DNA of 56,917 nucleotides. Origin: Staphylococcus devriesei. Lineage in GTDB: Bacteria > Bacillota > Bacilli > Staphylococcales > Staphylococcaceae. This document shows positions 38,547 to 47,753 of the stretch, piece after piece. How positions within the stretch are numbered: the stretch's first letter is position 1; each line of letters opens with the position of its first letter. A model generated the notes under the pieces. It worked only from the letters and a program-made list of their open reading frames with translations. It searched no databases and had not been told where the DNA came from. The translations under genes and the position numbers were made by a program. Location of the stretch: assembly GCF_002902625.1 (NCBI RefSeq), contig NZ_PPRG01000009.1, forward strand, positions 1 through 56,917. The letters run 5' to 3'.

Positions 38547-39746
38547 ATGCAAAATACACAAAACACCAAATTGCCCCTACTTTTATTAATCGTTTTAGGT
38601 GTAATGACAGCATTTGGTCCTATGATTATTGATATGTATTTACCGGCATTGCCAGAAGTACAACATCAATTTAAATCATCAACTTCAGAAATACAACTTA
38701 CACTCTCATTTGCGATGATTGGTTTAGCGTTAGGCCAGTTTTTATTTGGTCCATTATCTGATGCGTTCGGCCGTAAACAGATGGCCTTAATCATATTAAG
38801 CGTCTTTTTCTTAGCATCTGCATGTGCAATCTTTATTACGAGTTTAAGTTTATTTTTATTCATTCGTTTTATTCAAGGTTTAACTGCAGGTGGAATTATT
38901 GTCATGGCTAAAGCATTTGCCGGAGATAGATATAAAGGTGATGTATTGGCAAAATTTCTTGCCTCACTTATGGTCGTTAACGGTATTGTAACTATTATTA
39001 TGCCATTACTTGGTGGCGCCTCACTGACATTAGGTTCATGGAGAATTATCTTCATTATCTTAACTATTATTAGTATTTTAGTCATTTGTGGTGTAGCTTT
39101 CAACATGCCGAAAACAACTAAAGCCGAACATACAACGTTAAACTTTAAAGCTATATTTAAAGACTTCGGTAGTCTATTGAAAAAACCACGTTTCATTATA
39201 CCGATGTTATTACAAGGTTTGACTTACGTCATGTTATTTAGCTTTTCATCTGCGTCACCTTTCATCACGCAAAAAGTTTACAATATGACACCACAACAAT
39301 ATAGCGTTATGATTGCCGTTAACGGCATTGGATTAATCGTCGTTAGTCAAATCGTTGCGTTACTCGTAGAATACATTAATCGCTTCAAATTACTTATTTA
39401 TTTAACATTAATTCAAGTAGTCGGCGTGATTTTAATCGTCATTACCTTAGCTACACATGGCCCTCTATGGATTTTACTCATTGCTTTCTTCTTAAACGTT
39501 TGTCCAGTAACCTCAATTGGCCCACTCGGTTTTTCGATGGCTATGGAAGAACGTACAGGCGGAAGCGGAAATGCTTCAAGCTTATTAGGATTATTCCAAT
39601 TCATGCTTGGAGGCATTATTTCACCATTAGTCGGTCTTAAAGGACAATACGATGCAACGCCATATATGATTGTCATTATATTAACGGCAATTATCTTAAT
39701 TACGCTTCAAGTGATTTACTTTAGAAATCATCGTAATCCAGCTTAA
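38547..39746 (+). CDS. MFS drug efflux transporter, Bcr/CflA type
   Basis: A 399-residue major facilitator with 12 membrane segments. Bcr/CflA motifs: MIIDMYLPALPEVQHQF in segment 1, FGPLSDAFGRKQMAL in loop 2-3 and FIQGLTAGGIIVMAKAF in segment 4. Members export chloramphenicol-like drugs, bicyclomycin or small metabolites. TAAGGAG precedes the ATG; a strong terminator follows. The substrate is unknown. Confidence 0.87.
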   Translation: MQNTQNTKLPLLLLIVLGVMTAFGPMIIDMYLPALPEVQHQFKSSTSEIQLTLSFAMIGLALGQFLFGPLSDAFGRKQMALIILSVFFLASACAIFITSLSLFLFIRFIQGLTAGGIIVMAKAFAGDRYKGDVLAKFLASLMVVNGIVTIIMPLLGGASLTLGSWRIIFIILTIISILVICGVAFNMPKTTKAEHTTLNFKAIFKDFGSLLKKPRFIIPMLLQGLTYVMLFSFSSASPFITQKVYNMTPQQYSVMIAVNGIGLIVVSQIVALLVEYINRFKLLIYLTLIQVVGVILIVITLATHGPLWILLIAFFLNVCPVTSIGPLGFSMAMEERTGGSGNASSLLGLFQFMLGGIISPLVGLKGQYDATPYMIVIILTAIILITLQVIYFRNHRNPA

Positions 39747-39772
39747 ATTATATTTCAGATATAGCTTTTAAG

Positions 39773-39817
39773 AGAACCAACATGGGATAGTTCAATTTTC
39801 CATGTTGGTTCTTTTTT
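39773..39817 (+). terminator. Terminator after the Bcr/CflA gene
   Basis: A 13-bp stem AGAACCAACATGG/CCATGTTGGTTCT and six T. Confidence 0.9.
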
Positions 39818-39922
39818 ATAATTTTTATATAAAGTTTTAACAAATATATGACATTTTCAATATTTGTAATTGAAAACCATTATTATTTAGTATACTTAAA
39901 CTGAAATAAGGGAGGAATAATT

Positions 39923-40588
39923 ATGATTACAAAACAATCCATCGTTGCAGACATTGTAACTGATCACCCACTCAGTTCAGATATTTTCAGAGAATATGGT
40001 ATAGACTTCTGTTGCGGAGGTAATATTTCTATTGAAGAGGCCGTTAAAAATAAAAAAGTAGATGCTGAGACACTAATAGATAAAATTAATGCTTTACCTC
40101 AACAACAAACAGGCAATATTAACGTTAAATATCTTGACGTACCGTCATTAATTCAATACATCCAATCACGTTATCACCAAACTATGCGTGAAGAATTTTC
40201 AAATCTTTCTCCATATGTAACTAAAGTCGCTAAAGTCCATGGCGACAACCATCCTTTTTTACTTCAACTTCAGGATTTATATCGTCAATATAGAGACGGC
40301 ATGTTAGAACATATGGCTCAAGAAGATGACCAAGATTTCCCTCAATTAATTAAAATTTCTAAAGGCGAACCCGTAGATAATGCTGATAGTATCATCCAAA
40401 GTTTAGTAGACGATCATACGCATACAGGCGCGTTACTTGAAGAGATGCGACGTTTAATGAACGACTATCAACCACCTGCTGAAGCTTGCCAAACTTGGAG
40501 ACTTGTTTATCGAAGACTTGAGAATTTAGAACGTGAAACACATGAACACGTTCATCTCGAAAACCATGTATTATTTAACAAATTTTAA
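39923..40588 (+). CDS. scdA: Iron-sulfur cluster repair di-iron protein ScdA
   Basis: A 221-residue RIC/YtfE-family protein. The N-terminal ScdA_N domain has the cysteine pair DFCCGGN (residues about 27-33). A hemerythrin-like di-iron domain (about 75-221) has His/Glu ligands in SRYHQTMREE, VHGDNHP, MLEHMAQEDDQDFP, DDHTHTG and THEHVHLENHVLF. It repairs Fe-S and di-iron centres after nitric oxide or peroxide damage. GGAGG precedes the ATG. A methyltransferase gene follows after 20 bases, so the two are probably one operon. In S. aureus, scdA lies beside lytSR, so this context differs. Confidence 0.9.
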   Translation: MITKQSIVADIVTDHPLSSDIFREYGIDFCCGGNISIEEAVKNKKVDAETLIDKINALPQQQTGNINVKYLDVPSLIQYIQSRYHQTMREEFSNLSPYVTKVAKVHGDNHPFLLQLQDLYRQYRDGMLEHMAQEDDQDFPQLIKISKGEPVDNADSIIQSLVDDHTHTGALLEEMRRLMNDYQPPAEACQTWRLVYRRLENLERETHEHVHLENHVLFNKF

Positions 40589-40608
40589 CAGCCATAGAGG
40601 TGTTCAAT

Positions 40609-41370
40609 ATGGCGAAAAAAATGGCTGGCCATACTTTTCTAGCTCAATTAGGTAAAAAGCGCTTACGTCCTGGAGGCATAGTCGCTACAAATTGGCTCAT
40701 TGATAAAGGGCATTTTTAAAAAGATAAGCGTGTATTAGAAGTTGGTTGTAATATGTGTACAACTTCTATTGAACTGGTTCAAAAATTTCAATGTCATATA
40801 GAAGGCGTCGACCTTAATAATGCTGCTTTAGAAAAGGGCCGACAAAATATTTCCAAACATCAACTAGATGATTACATTCATTTAACACAAGCAAATGCTG
40901 CCTCATTACCTTTTGATGATAACAGTTTTGATATTATATTAAATGAAGCAATGCTAACAATGTTACCTTTATCAGTTAAGGAAAAGGTTCTTCAAGAATA
41001 TTCACGTGTACTCAAACCAAATGGCGTCTTATTAACGCATGATATCGCTATTGTTAATCGAGAACAGGAAGCACTTGTTGTTAGTGAATTAAGTGACGCG
41101 ATAAACGTCAAGGTTACCCCACTTAAACCTGAACACTGGTATCAACTTTATCAAGACGCAGGCTTTACAAACGTTCAGTCTAATATGGGACCATTATCAT
41201 TAATGACTCCATGTGGTATGATTCGCGATGAAGGATTGTTAGGTACATTAAATATTATTAAAAATGCTCTCAAACCATCTAATCGTCCAATGTTTGTTAA
41301 TATGTTTAAAACAATGAGCACACATAAAAATGACATGAACTATATCGTTCATGCCGTAAGAAAACTATAA
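40609..41370 (+). pseudogene. Class I SAM-dependent methyltransferase, interrupted by an in-frame stop
   Basis: The full frame from ATG 40609 (preceded by AGAGGTG) would encode about 253 residues. TAA at 40717-40719 (codon 37, after LIDKGHF) breaks it; the same frame continues at once with KDKRVLEVGCNMCTTSIELV, motif I of a Rossmann methyltransferase. Further motifs follow: GVDLNNAALEKGRQNI, LTQANAASLPFDDNSFD and EYSRVLKPNGVLLTHD. A restart at ATG 40753 would split the SAM-binding motif, so activity is unlikely. It directly follows scdA. The substrate is not known. Confidence 0.9.
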
Positions 41371-41384
41371 ATTATTATAAAATA

Positions 41385-41428
41385 ACGAGGCTGAGCTATC
41401 AAAATAGAAATTGCTTAGTCTCGTTTTT
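41385..41428 (+). terminator. Terminator after the methyltransferase pseudogene
   Basis: ACGAGGCTGAGC/GCTTAGTCTCGT stem with one G:T pair and a T run. Confidence 0.82.
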
Positions 41429-41565
41429 GCTCTAGTCGAATTTTTTAATATTTCCTGGTAAATAACGTTCAAAATAATATACGAGATAGCGTTCAAGGTA
41501 TATAATAAATTTACTTTAACTAGACCGTACACAATGCTTTATGTGGGTACGAAGGAGAACGCATA

Positions 41566-42177
41566 ATGAAGAAAAAAATCTTACCTATTAAACCAATAAG
41601 TCAATTATTCCCAATCCCAATGATAATGGGGTGTGAAGGTGTCTCGGCAGCGATGTTATTACAATATAACAATCATAAGATACATGCTACTGATATTATG
41701 AAATATTGGCCGACTCATCCAAATAATCCCTACAAAGGATATGTGGGGCATCATCTTCTTATTAAATTAGGGTATCATCAAACTATCTTTCCCGATGCCT
41801 ATGTGCCATATTTAAAAACAATAAATGAACGATTTGTCGACGGTACAGGTACTGACTTAAAAGATTTAGAAGCAGTCATTGACGCAGACCAGCCTGTTAT
41901 TATGTATCATACAAGCTTAGGGCGCAAGCCTTTTCATAGAAAGTTTAAGTTTGATAATGGTGCAATGCGACTTGTTTCTAATATTCATGTCACGTTGTTA
42001 ATCGGCTATGATGATGACTATTATTATTATATCGATCCATTATGGAGTCACTTTTTCAAAACAATTATCCTACCTGCCATTGTGCCAAATCGTTTTCAAC
42101 TAATTAAAATCAAAAAAGAAAAGTTAGAACGTAGTTTTAATGCACCTGGTAAGAAATGTATTTACTTACAACCGTAA
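41566..42177 (+). CDS. C39-like (papain-fold) peptidase family protein
   Basis: A 203-residue protein matching the C39-like peptidase_C39_2 families. Catalytic Cys is in MGCEGVSAAMLLQY (about residue 23), His in SNIHVTLLIGYDDDYYYY and Asp in YIDPLW. There is no signal peptide or membrane segment, so it is probably cytoplasmic or not conventionally exported. Relatives are common in Firmicutes with no known substrate. GAAGGAG precedes the ATG. It stands alone. Confidence 0.8.
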   Translation: MKKKILPIKPISQLFPIPMIMGCEGVSAAMLLQYNNHKIHATDIMKYWPTHPNNPYKGYVGHHLLIKLGYHQTIFPDAYVPYLKTINERFVDGTGTDLKDLEAVIDADQPVIMYHTSLGRKPFHRKFKFDNGAMRLVSNIHVTLLIGYDDDYYYYIDPLWSHFFKTIILPAIVPNRFQLIKIKKEKLERSFNAPGKKCIYLQP

Positions 42178-42180
42178 TAT

Positions 42181-42395
42181 GAGAGAGAGGTTGGGACAAA
42201 AGTGGTTAGAATTTGAGCAGAACCGAACGATGAGCAAAAAAGGATAATATATCCTACTCTACAATTAGGCAGTAGTTGACTGAGATGAAGTTGCGTTAAA
42301 AACGTACTTTCTTCACCTCTAGTCAACCTTGACGGGGCGGGACTACGAAATCTTTGAAATTACATTAGATTTCTGTCTCGCTCCCTAGATTACAA
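42181..42395 (-). repeat. Two-hairpin intergenic repeat, copy C (long form)
   Basis: Inverse orientation to copy A and parallel to copy B, including the extra section with AACGATGAGCAAAAA (AACGATGAACAAAAA in B). It lies between convergent genes and starts about 28 bases after the metallophosphoesterase stop. Confidence 0.8.
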
Positions 42396-42422
42396 AGTAT
42401 TAGTGTCTCAGCTTTCTCGTAA

Positions 42423-43235
42423 CTATTCAATATCTATTTCTATTAAAGCATGATTCATTTCTTGCTCAATATCAGGCGTTCGCCATTGACGTTGATAGCC
42501 AAGACACGGGCATAAATATGTCGTGTTCTTTTCAACAAGTGATTTACGAAAATGAACGTGCCCCATAATACTGTATTTAATTGGAAATGTTGCATATAAG
42601 TCATCAAAATCTCTAGTACCTATAAATGCATTAAAAAAATCAAAAATACGATGTGGTGTGGGCACTACAAATTGAGGATGCGTAACAATATGCGTCATTA
42701 AGATTACTTGCCTATTGCCCACTTGTTCTAAGTCATGTTTCGTTTGTTGTGCGGCTATTTTAGACCATGTTCTATCATCCATTTGCCAATCTATTTTTAC
42801 CTTATCTTGCCATGTAGCACCATAAAATTTACCACGCTCTATACGTGTCATTTCAAACTTTTCATCAGCATAACTATAATCATACCAAGCCGTATGACCT
42901 ACAATCGCCCAATTATCATTAATGATATAAGGTTTACCAATTAAACATTCCGGCTTGCTCACATAAAAATCATATATTTCTGTTGAGTTAGGCATACCCT
43001 CGCCCGTCCAATAATCATGATTACCAGGCACAAAGAATATAGGAATAGCGCATCGCTCTTTTAAATCTACAATAAATTGATAGCTTTGTTGAAAATGATT
43101 AGACATATCGCCACCAATTAACAATAAATCGATACGTCTTTGTTTTACAACACGTGTCAAAGTTTCAAGATATGTATTTGCTTCAAACTTAGGATGACGA
43201 TCAATATGCAAATCTGAAATGGTTCCAATTTTCAT
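42423..43235 (-). CDS. Metallophosphoesterase
   Basis: A 270-residue calcineurin-like phosphoesterase. The metal ligands are all visible: ISDLHID (D, H), LIGGDMSNH (D), FVPGNHDYW (N, H), and later ILMTHIVTH and IMGHVHF (H). It hydrolyses phosphoesters with a dinuclear metal centre in the cytoplasm; the natural substrate is unknown. ATG 43235 is chosen over a start seven codons earlier because GAGAGGGA precedes it and MKIGTISDLH is the usual start. Confidence 0.85.
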   Translation of the reverse strand: MKIGTISDLHIDRHPKFEANTYLETLTRVVKQRRIDLLLIGGDMSNHFQQSYQFIVDLKERCAIPIFFVPGNHDYWTGEGMPNSTEIYDFYVSKPECLIGKPYIINDNWAIVGHTAWYDYSYADEKFEMTRIERGKFYGATWQDKVKIDWQMDDRTWSKIAAQQTKHDLEQVGNRQVILMTHIVTHPQFVVPTPHRIFDFFNAFIGTRDFDDLYATFPIKYSIMGHVHFRKSLVEKNTTYLCPCLGYQRQWRTPDIEQEMNHALIEIDIE

Positions 43236-43516
43236 GACACTATCCCTCTCTACCAATTAATCTTTAGAATTTAATCATTATGTCATAGTTATCATATATT
43301 ATAAATTATTCTGTTTCTTAAATTTTCAGAAATTTGTTTGTATTTCTACAAATTAAGAGTATAATAAAAATAACTTTTAGCAAAGTTACATTTTTTGTAA
43401 ACAATTAAAATTGCAAATCTAAAAAATTGAATACTTCAACACCTAGACATTTTTAACTTAGCTAATTTATAAACAATCTATTTCTTTGTTGAAAGTGAGT
43501 ATTAGAATACCATTAA

Positions 43517-43564
43517 AAGAAAGCGTTTACACTACTAAAGCGTCACTTTATTAGCGTGCTTTCT
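43517..43564 (+). promoter_or_regulatory. Candidate cre site within a hairpin before the AAT permease gene
   Basis: AGAAAGCGTTTACA (43518-43531) matches 13 of 14 positions of the catabolite-responsive element. It also forms one arm of an inverted repeat ending CGTGCTTTCT at 43564, touching the AAGGAGG ribosome site. CcpA repression or control of translation is possible. Nothing else was recognised in the gap 43236-43577. Confidence 0.45.
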
Positions 43565-43577
43565 AAGGAGGAAGTAT

Positions 43578-44978
43578 ATGGCTAGACAGTTAGAGAGAGA
43601 GTTAAACAATAGACACATCCAATTAATCGTGATTGGGGGCGCGATTGGTACAGGTTTATTCTTAGGTTCAGGTCAAACCATTGCTTTAACAGGACCTTCC
43701 CTTCTTATTACATACATGATTATTGGTATGGTGCTTTTTGCTTTTATGAGAGCACTTGGGGAATTATTACTTAGTAATACACGATTCAACTCATTTGTCG
43801 ATATCGCCAATGAATATATAGGACCTTTTGGAGGCTTCGTGATCGGTTGGACTTACTGGCTTTCTTGGATATTTTCAAGTATGTCAGATTTAACTGCAAT
43901 GGGGCAATATTTTAGTTTTTGGTTCCCACAAGTCCCACATTGGATTACCGTGCTTTTTATCGTACTTATGCTTATTTCATTTAATATGTTAGGTGCTAAA
44001 TTATTTGGGGAGTTAGAATTTTGGTTCTCTATTATTAAAATCATTACGATTATTGCAATGATTATCATTGGACTTGTTATGATATTCTTTTCGTTTAAAA
44101 CATCATATGGACATGCTTCATTCGGTAACTTAATTAACCATGGTGGTGTCTTCCCTAATGGGCCATTTGGTTTCTTAATGGCCTTTCAAATAGCGGTTTA
44201 CTCATTTATTGGTATTGAATTAATTGGAGTTACTGCCGGAGAAACAAAAGATCCAAGAACAGTTATTCCTAAAGCAATCAATAATGTACCGATACGTATT
44301 CTATTATTCTATGTAGGTGGTTTACTCGTTATTATGTCAGTCATTCCATGGAATAAAATTGATTCAAATAGCAGTCCGTTTGTAACAATGTTTAGTTTAA
44401 TTGGATTACCTTTCGCGGCTGGACTAGTTAACTTTGTAGTACTTACAGCAGCTGCTTCGGCGACTAATAGCGGTATTTATTCAAACAGTCGTATTTTGTT
44501 TGGTCTTTCAAAACAAGGCTTAGGACCGAAAGTTTTAAGTAAGACTAATAATAATAGCGTGCCTTATCTATCACTATTTGTCTCATCTGGAACATTGTTA
44601 GGCGCAGCATTATTAAACTTTATCTTTCCAGATGCCATTCAATTATTTATATACGTTACAACATTATCTACTGTCCTATTTTTAGTCGTTTGGGCAATGA
44701 TAATTATTTCTTATATTATTTATGTACGTAAAAATCCTGAAGAACACCGTAAGAATAAATTTAAACTATTCGGCGGACAAGCAATGGCTTATGTCGTCCT
44801 TGCCTTCTTCGCATTTGTATTTATTCTCCTATTCTTCAGTGAAGATACAAGAATGGCTATTTTTATTTCACCGATTTGGTTTGTTTTCCTAATTATTTTT
44901 TATAGAAAATATAAGACTAATGCTCAAGCTCTGGCTGAAAAGACACGTAGCCAAGGTCGTCATTCAATTAACTACTAA
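43578..44978 (+). CDS. Amino acid permease, AAT family (CycA/AapA-like)
   Basis: A 466-residue APC-superfamily permease with 12 membrane segments. Segment 1 has IQLIVIGGAIGTGLFLGSG, the substrate-binding GAIGTG motif; SFIGIELIGVTAGETKDP is the AAT family signature. Closest relatives carry D-serine, D-alanine and glycine, or other neutral amino acids, with H+. AAGGAGG precedes the ATG. A possible cre site lies just upstream and a terminator follows. The substrate is inferred. Confidence 0.85.
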   Translation: MARQLERELNNRHIQLIVIGGAIGTGLFLGSGQTIALTGPSLLITYMIIGMVLFAFMRALGELLLSNTRFNSFVDIANEYIGPFGGFVIGWTYWLSWIFSSMSDLTAMGQYFSFWFPQVPHWITVLFIVLMLISFNMLGAKLFGELEFWFSIIKIITIIAMIIIGLVMIFFSFKTSYGHASFGNLINHGGVFPNGPFGFLMAFQIAVYSFIGIELIGVTAGETKDPRTVIPKAINNVPIRILLFYVGGLLVIMSVIPWNKIDSNSSPFVTMFSLIGLPFAAGLVNFVVLTAAASATNSGIYSNSRILFGLSKQGLGPKVLSKTNNNSVPYLSLFVSSGTLLGAALLNFIFPDAIQLFIYVTTLSTVLFLVVWAMIIISYIIYVRKNPEEHRKNKFKLFGGQAMAYVVLAFFAFVFILLFFSEDTRMAIFISPIWFVFLIIFYRKYKTNAQALAEKTRSQGRHSINY

Positions 44979-45056
44979 ATTTTAAGACGTCACATAGCAT
45001 TAATCGTTTCTCAATATACAATCAAACTTTAATTTCTTGCTCCTATATTTACTAAA

Positions 45057-45098
45057 AGACTCTTAAATGATGTTATTCTTCGTCATTTAAGAGTCTCT
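45057..45098 (+). terminator. Terminator after the AAT permease gene
   Basis: A perfect 14-bp stem AGACTCTTAAATGA/TCATTTAAGAGTCT with a short T-rich tail. Confidence 0.8.
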
Positions 45099-45263
45099 TA
45101 ATATTTCATTCTTTTACAACGATACTTCCAAGGACACTTAATTTACTCATTCCATGTAAGTCTAAATAATAATAGTTTTATAAAATAGTACTCGTGTTTT
45201 GATAGCGTATTTCATATAATGGTAAAATAATAATAATAATTTTATTATACAAAGGAGTTATTT

Positions 45264-47465
45264 ATGGAACTATTAGAAGCATTTTTATTATTTATATTCG
45301 CAGTAATTATTAGTTCTATTATTTATAACAGGTTTCCCGTAGTTCCTACTGCCTTTATTCAAATTGCCTTAGGTGTTTGTCTATTTATCTTGCCTATCCC
45401 TATTCATTTTGAGTTTGAGTCAGAGGTATTTATGATGGCGGTCATCGCCCCACTATTATTCGTTGAAGGAACGCACGTGTCTCGTACCAAGCTTCTTGAA
45501 TATCGTAAACCTGTTATATTGATGGCAATGGGCCTTGTCTTTACTACCGTCATCGGCGTCGGTTTCTTTATCCACTGGATTTGGCCTAACTTACCTATGC
45601 CAGCTGCGTTTGCTATCGCTGCGATACTCTGTCCAACTGATGCTGTAGCTGTTTCTGCGATTACTAAAGGTAAACTCTTGCCCAAAGGATCGATGTCAAT
45701 TTTAGAAGGCGAATCACTATTAAATGATGCGGCAGGTATCATTTCTTTTAAAATTGCTGTGACAGCACTCGTGACTGGTAGCTTTTCTGCGTTTGATGCT
45801 ATTGGACAGTTTGTCATCTCAACTATTTTAGGTATTTTAGTAGGAGCGATTATCGGTGCACTAGTAGTTAGTCTACGAGTCTATCTTACTGCCAATAAAG
45901 GATTAAAAGATGGTAACACGCTTACATTTATTCAATTATTAACACCCTTTGCAATATACTTTGTTGCAGAAGAATTTCACGCTTCAGGTATCATTGCCGT
46001 AGTAGTTGCAGGGTTAATTCACGGCTTAGAACGAGATCGGTTAATACGTGCACAAACCGAAATTCAAATGAACTATAATCAAATTTGGAATACGTTAAGC
46101 TATGCTTTAAATGGCTTTGTCTTTGTAGTGCTTGGTTACATAGTTCCAGAAGTATTTATGGAAATTGTAAGAGATGAACCTCAAAATGTCCTATTCCTAG
46201 TTACTACTGCACTATTAATCGCATTGGCAATTTATATCTTTAGATTTATTTGGGTGTATTTATGGTTTAAAGATTTTTATTATCCGAAAAATATGCAATC
46301 TTACCTAGATGATGAAGAAGATACTGGCCCGCCTAATCGTAAGCATTATGCTTTTATCATGACGATGTGTGGTATTCACGGTACAATCTCGTTATCAATG
46401 GCACTAACCTTGCCATTCATGATGAATAATAACCAAGAATTTATTTATCGTAATGATCTCTTGTTTATTGCTTCGCTAATGGTATTAATAAGTTTAATCT
46501 TAGCTCAAATTGTATTACCTTTCATCACACCTTCTGAACAAACGTCAAACTTTAAAGGTATGTCTTATCAAGCGGCTAAAATATTTATGGTTCAGAATGT
46601 CCTTGATGCCTTTAAAAATAAAATGAAAGAAAATACTAGCGTAGATTATCGTCCAATTCTTAACCAATACTTTAATGAATTATCATTCCTTATTAATATG
46701 GAACCTGATAATAAAAACACGAAAGAATTACGACGTTTACAAGAAATTGCTGAAGATGAAGAAACCGAAACATTGGAGCGCTTAATTCAAAAAGGGCGTA
46801 TCACTAAAAAAGACTTAACCGATTATCGCAATGTAATGGAATTAAGTCAGTCCTATCGTGAAATGTCCCTACTGAAAAAAATCACTCGTTTCTTTAGACT
46901 CCTCTTCTTACGTTTTAAAGCACGTAAAGATTCAAGAAAAGAAGCGCATCAAGCCCATAAAAAGGAACGTGCTTTCATTAAAGAAGAGCAGAGAGCAACA
47001 TCACAACAATACCGTGATAATGCAAGAGAGAAACATGAAGAATATAAACAAGAGCGTCAAAATCTAAAAGAAACACGTCAAACACAAAGAGAAGAATTTA
47101 AAAATAGCTTCAATAAAGTACAACAAATTATGCGTGTGGTTAATCACAATATCATTATGAAAATGCGTGATGAACAAAATAGTTCAAATGTACTAGAGGT
47201 CAGTTTAATCATAAACCAATATCACAATCTCTCACGTACAATTCGCCAAAATCAAACGAGAAAACAACAAAGAGAACAGAATAAAAAAGTGTACGAGTTA
47301 ACGACCCAACAAGAACAAGATGTAAAACTCGAAGCACTTTACATTCAACGTAAATTTTTAGATGAATTAATTTCTAGAAATAAATTAACTAACGAAGTAG
47401 CCACACAACTTCGTGAGAATATTAACTATAACGAAATTGTATTAGCCCATGAAGCAAACCACTAA
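45264..47465 (+). CDS. Na+/H+ antiporter, CPA1 family, with long charged tail
   Basis: A 733-residue cation:proton antiporter of the NhaP/CPA1 type. About 12 membrane segments occupy residues 1-425, with ILCPTDAVAVSAI and ILEGESLLNDAAGI carrying the ion-binding Asp residues. Residues 430-733 form a cytoplasmic tail. It has an all-helical part and then a strongly charged R/K/E/Q-rich coiled coil (about 545-650) with repeats like KEERAFIKEEQRATSQQYR-type stretches. It exports Na+ (or K+) for H+. AAAGGAG precedes the ATG. It lies beside a K+ transporter pseudogene. Confidence 0.87.
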   Translation: MELLEAFLLFIFAVIISSIIYNRFPVVPTAFIQIALGVCLFILPIPIHFEFESEVFMMAVIAPLLFVEGTHVSRTKLLEYRKPVILMAMGLVFTTVIGVGFFIHWIWPNLPMPAAFAIAAILCPTDAVAVSAITKGKLLPKGSMSILEGESLLNDAAGIISFKIAVTALVTGSFSAFDAIGQFVISTILGILVGAIIGALVVSLRVYLTANKGLKDGNTLTFIQLLTPFAIYFVAEEFHASGIIAVVVAGLIHGLERDRLIRAQTEIQMNYNQIWNTLSYALNGFVFVVLGYIVPEVFMEIVRDEPQNVLFLVTTALLIALAIYIFRFIWVYLWFKDFYYPKNMQSYLDDEEDTGPPNRKHYAFIMTMCGIHGTISLSMALTLPFMMNNNQEFIYRNDLLFIASLMVLISLILAQIVLPFITPSEQTSNFKGMSYQAAKIFMVQNVLDAFKNKMKENTSVDYRPILNQYFNELSFLINMEPDNKNTKELRRLQEIAEDEETETLERLIQKGRITKKDLTDYRNVMELSQSYREMSLLKKITRFFRLLFLRFKARKDSRKEAHQAHKKERAFIKEEQRATSQQYRDNAREKHEEYKQERQNLKETRQTQREEFKNSFNKVQQIMRVVNHNIIMKMRDEQNSSNVLEVSLIINQYHNLSRTIRQNQTRKQQREQNKKVYELTTQQEQDVKLEALYIQRKFLDELISRNKLTNEVATQLRENINYNEIVLAHEANH

Positions 47466-47471
47466 AACATA

Positions 47472-47514
47472 AGCGTAGAGAAGATTCATTCATGAATCAC
47501 CTCTACGCTCTTTT
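47472..47514 (+). terminator. Terminator after the antiporter gene
   Basis: AGCGTAGAG/CTCTACGCT stem (47472-47480 with 47501-47509), inner GATTCAT/ATGAATC pairing and TTTTT. Confidence 0.85.
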
Positions 47515-47542
47515 TATGTCACTGCTCCATATTGTTGATCTC

Positions 47543-47577
47543 ACGTGGGTCGAGCCTCGGTCTCGACGCCCATCCTT
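47543..47577. other. GC-rich palindromic segment
   Basis: CACGTGGGTCGAGCC and GGTCTCGACGCCC form an imperfect stem, far richer in G+C than its surroundings. It lies in the 290-base gap between the antiporter and the kimA pseudogene; no gene was recognised there. Its role is unknown: terminator, small RNA part or foreign insert. Confidence 0.4.
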
Positions 47578-47753
47578 TCCCCCTATAAATCTCACCAACA
47601 TTACTACGTTGAACATATATTATTAATTAAATATCTTACAACTATAGCGATACTATATCATTTACTATATTCTCTTAAATTATATTAATAATGATTTCAT
47701 AAGTTTATTAACCTTCTTGCTTGAGCCTAACTCAAATGCCCCATACGATTCAT

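Noticed and set aside
47520..47600. A type I toxin-antitoxin locus at the GC-rich palindrome
   Set aside because: No hydrophobic toxin peptide of the Fst/PepA1 kind is encoded; only a nine-to-ten-codon frame is present.
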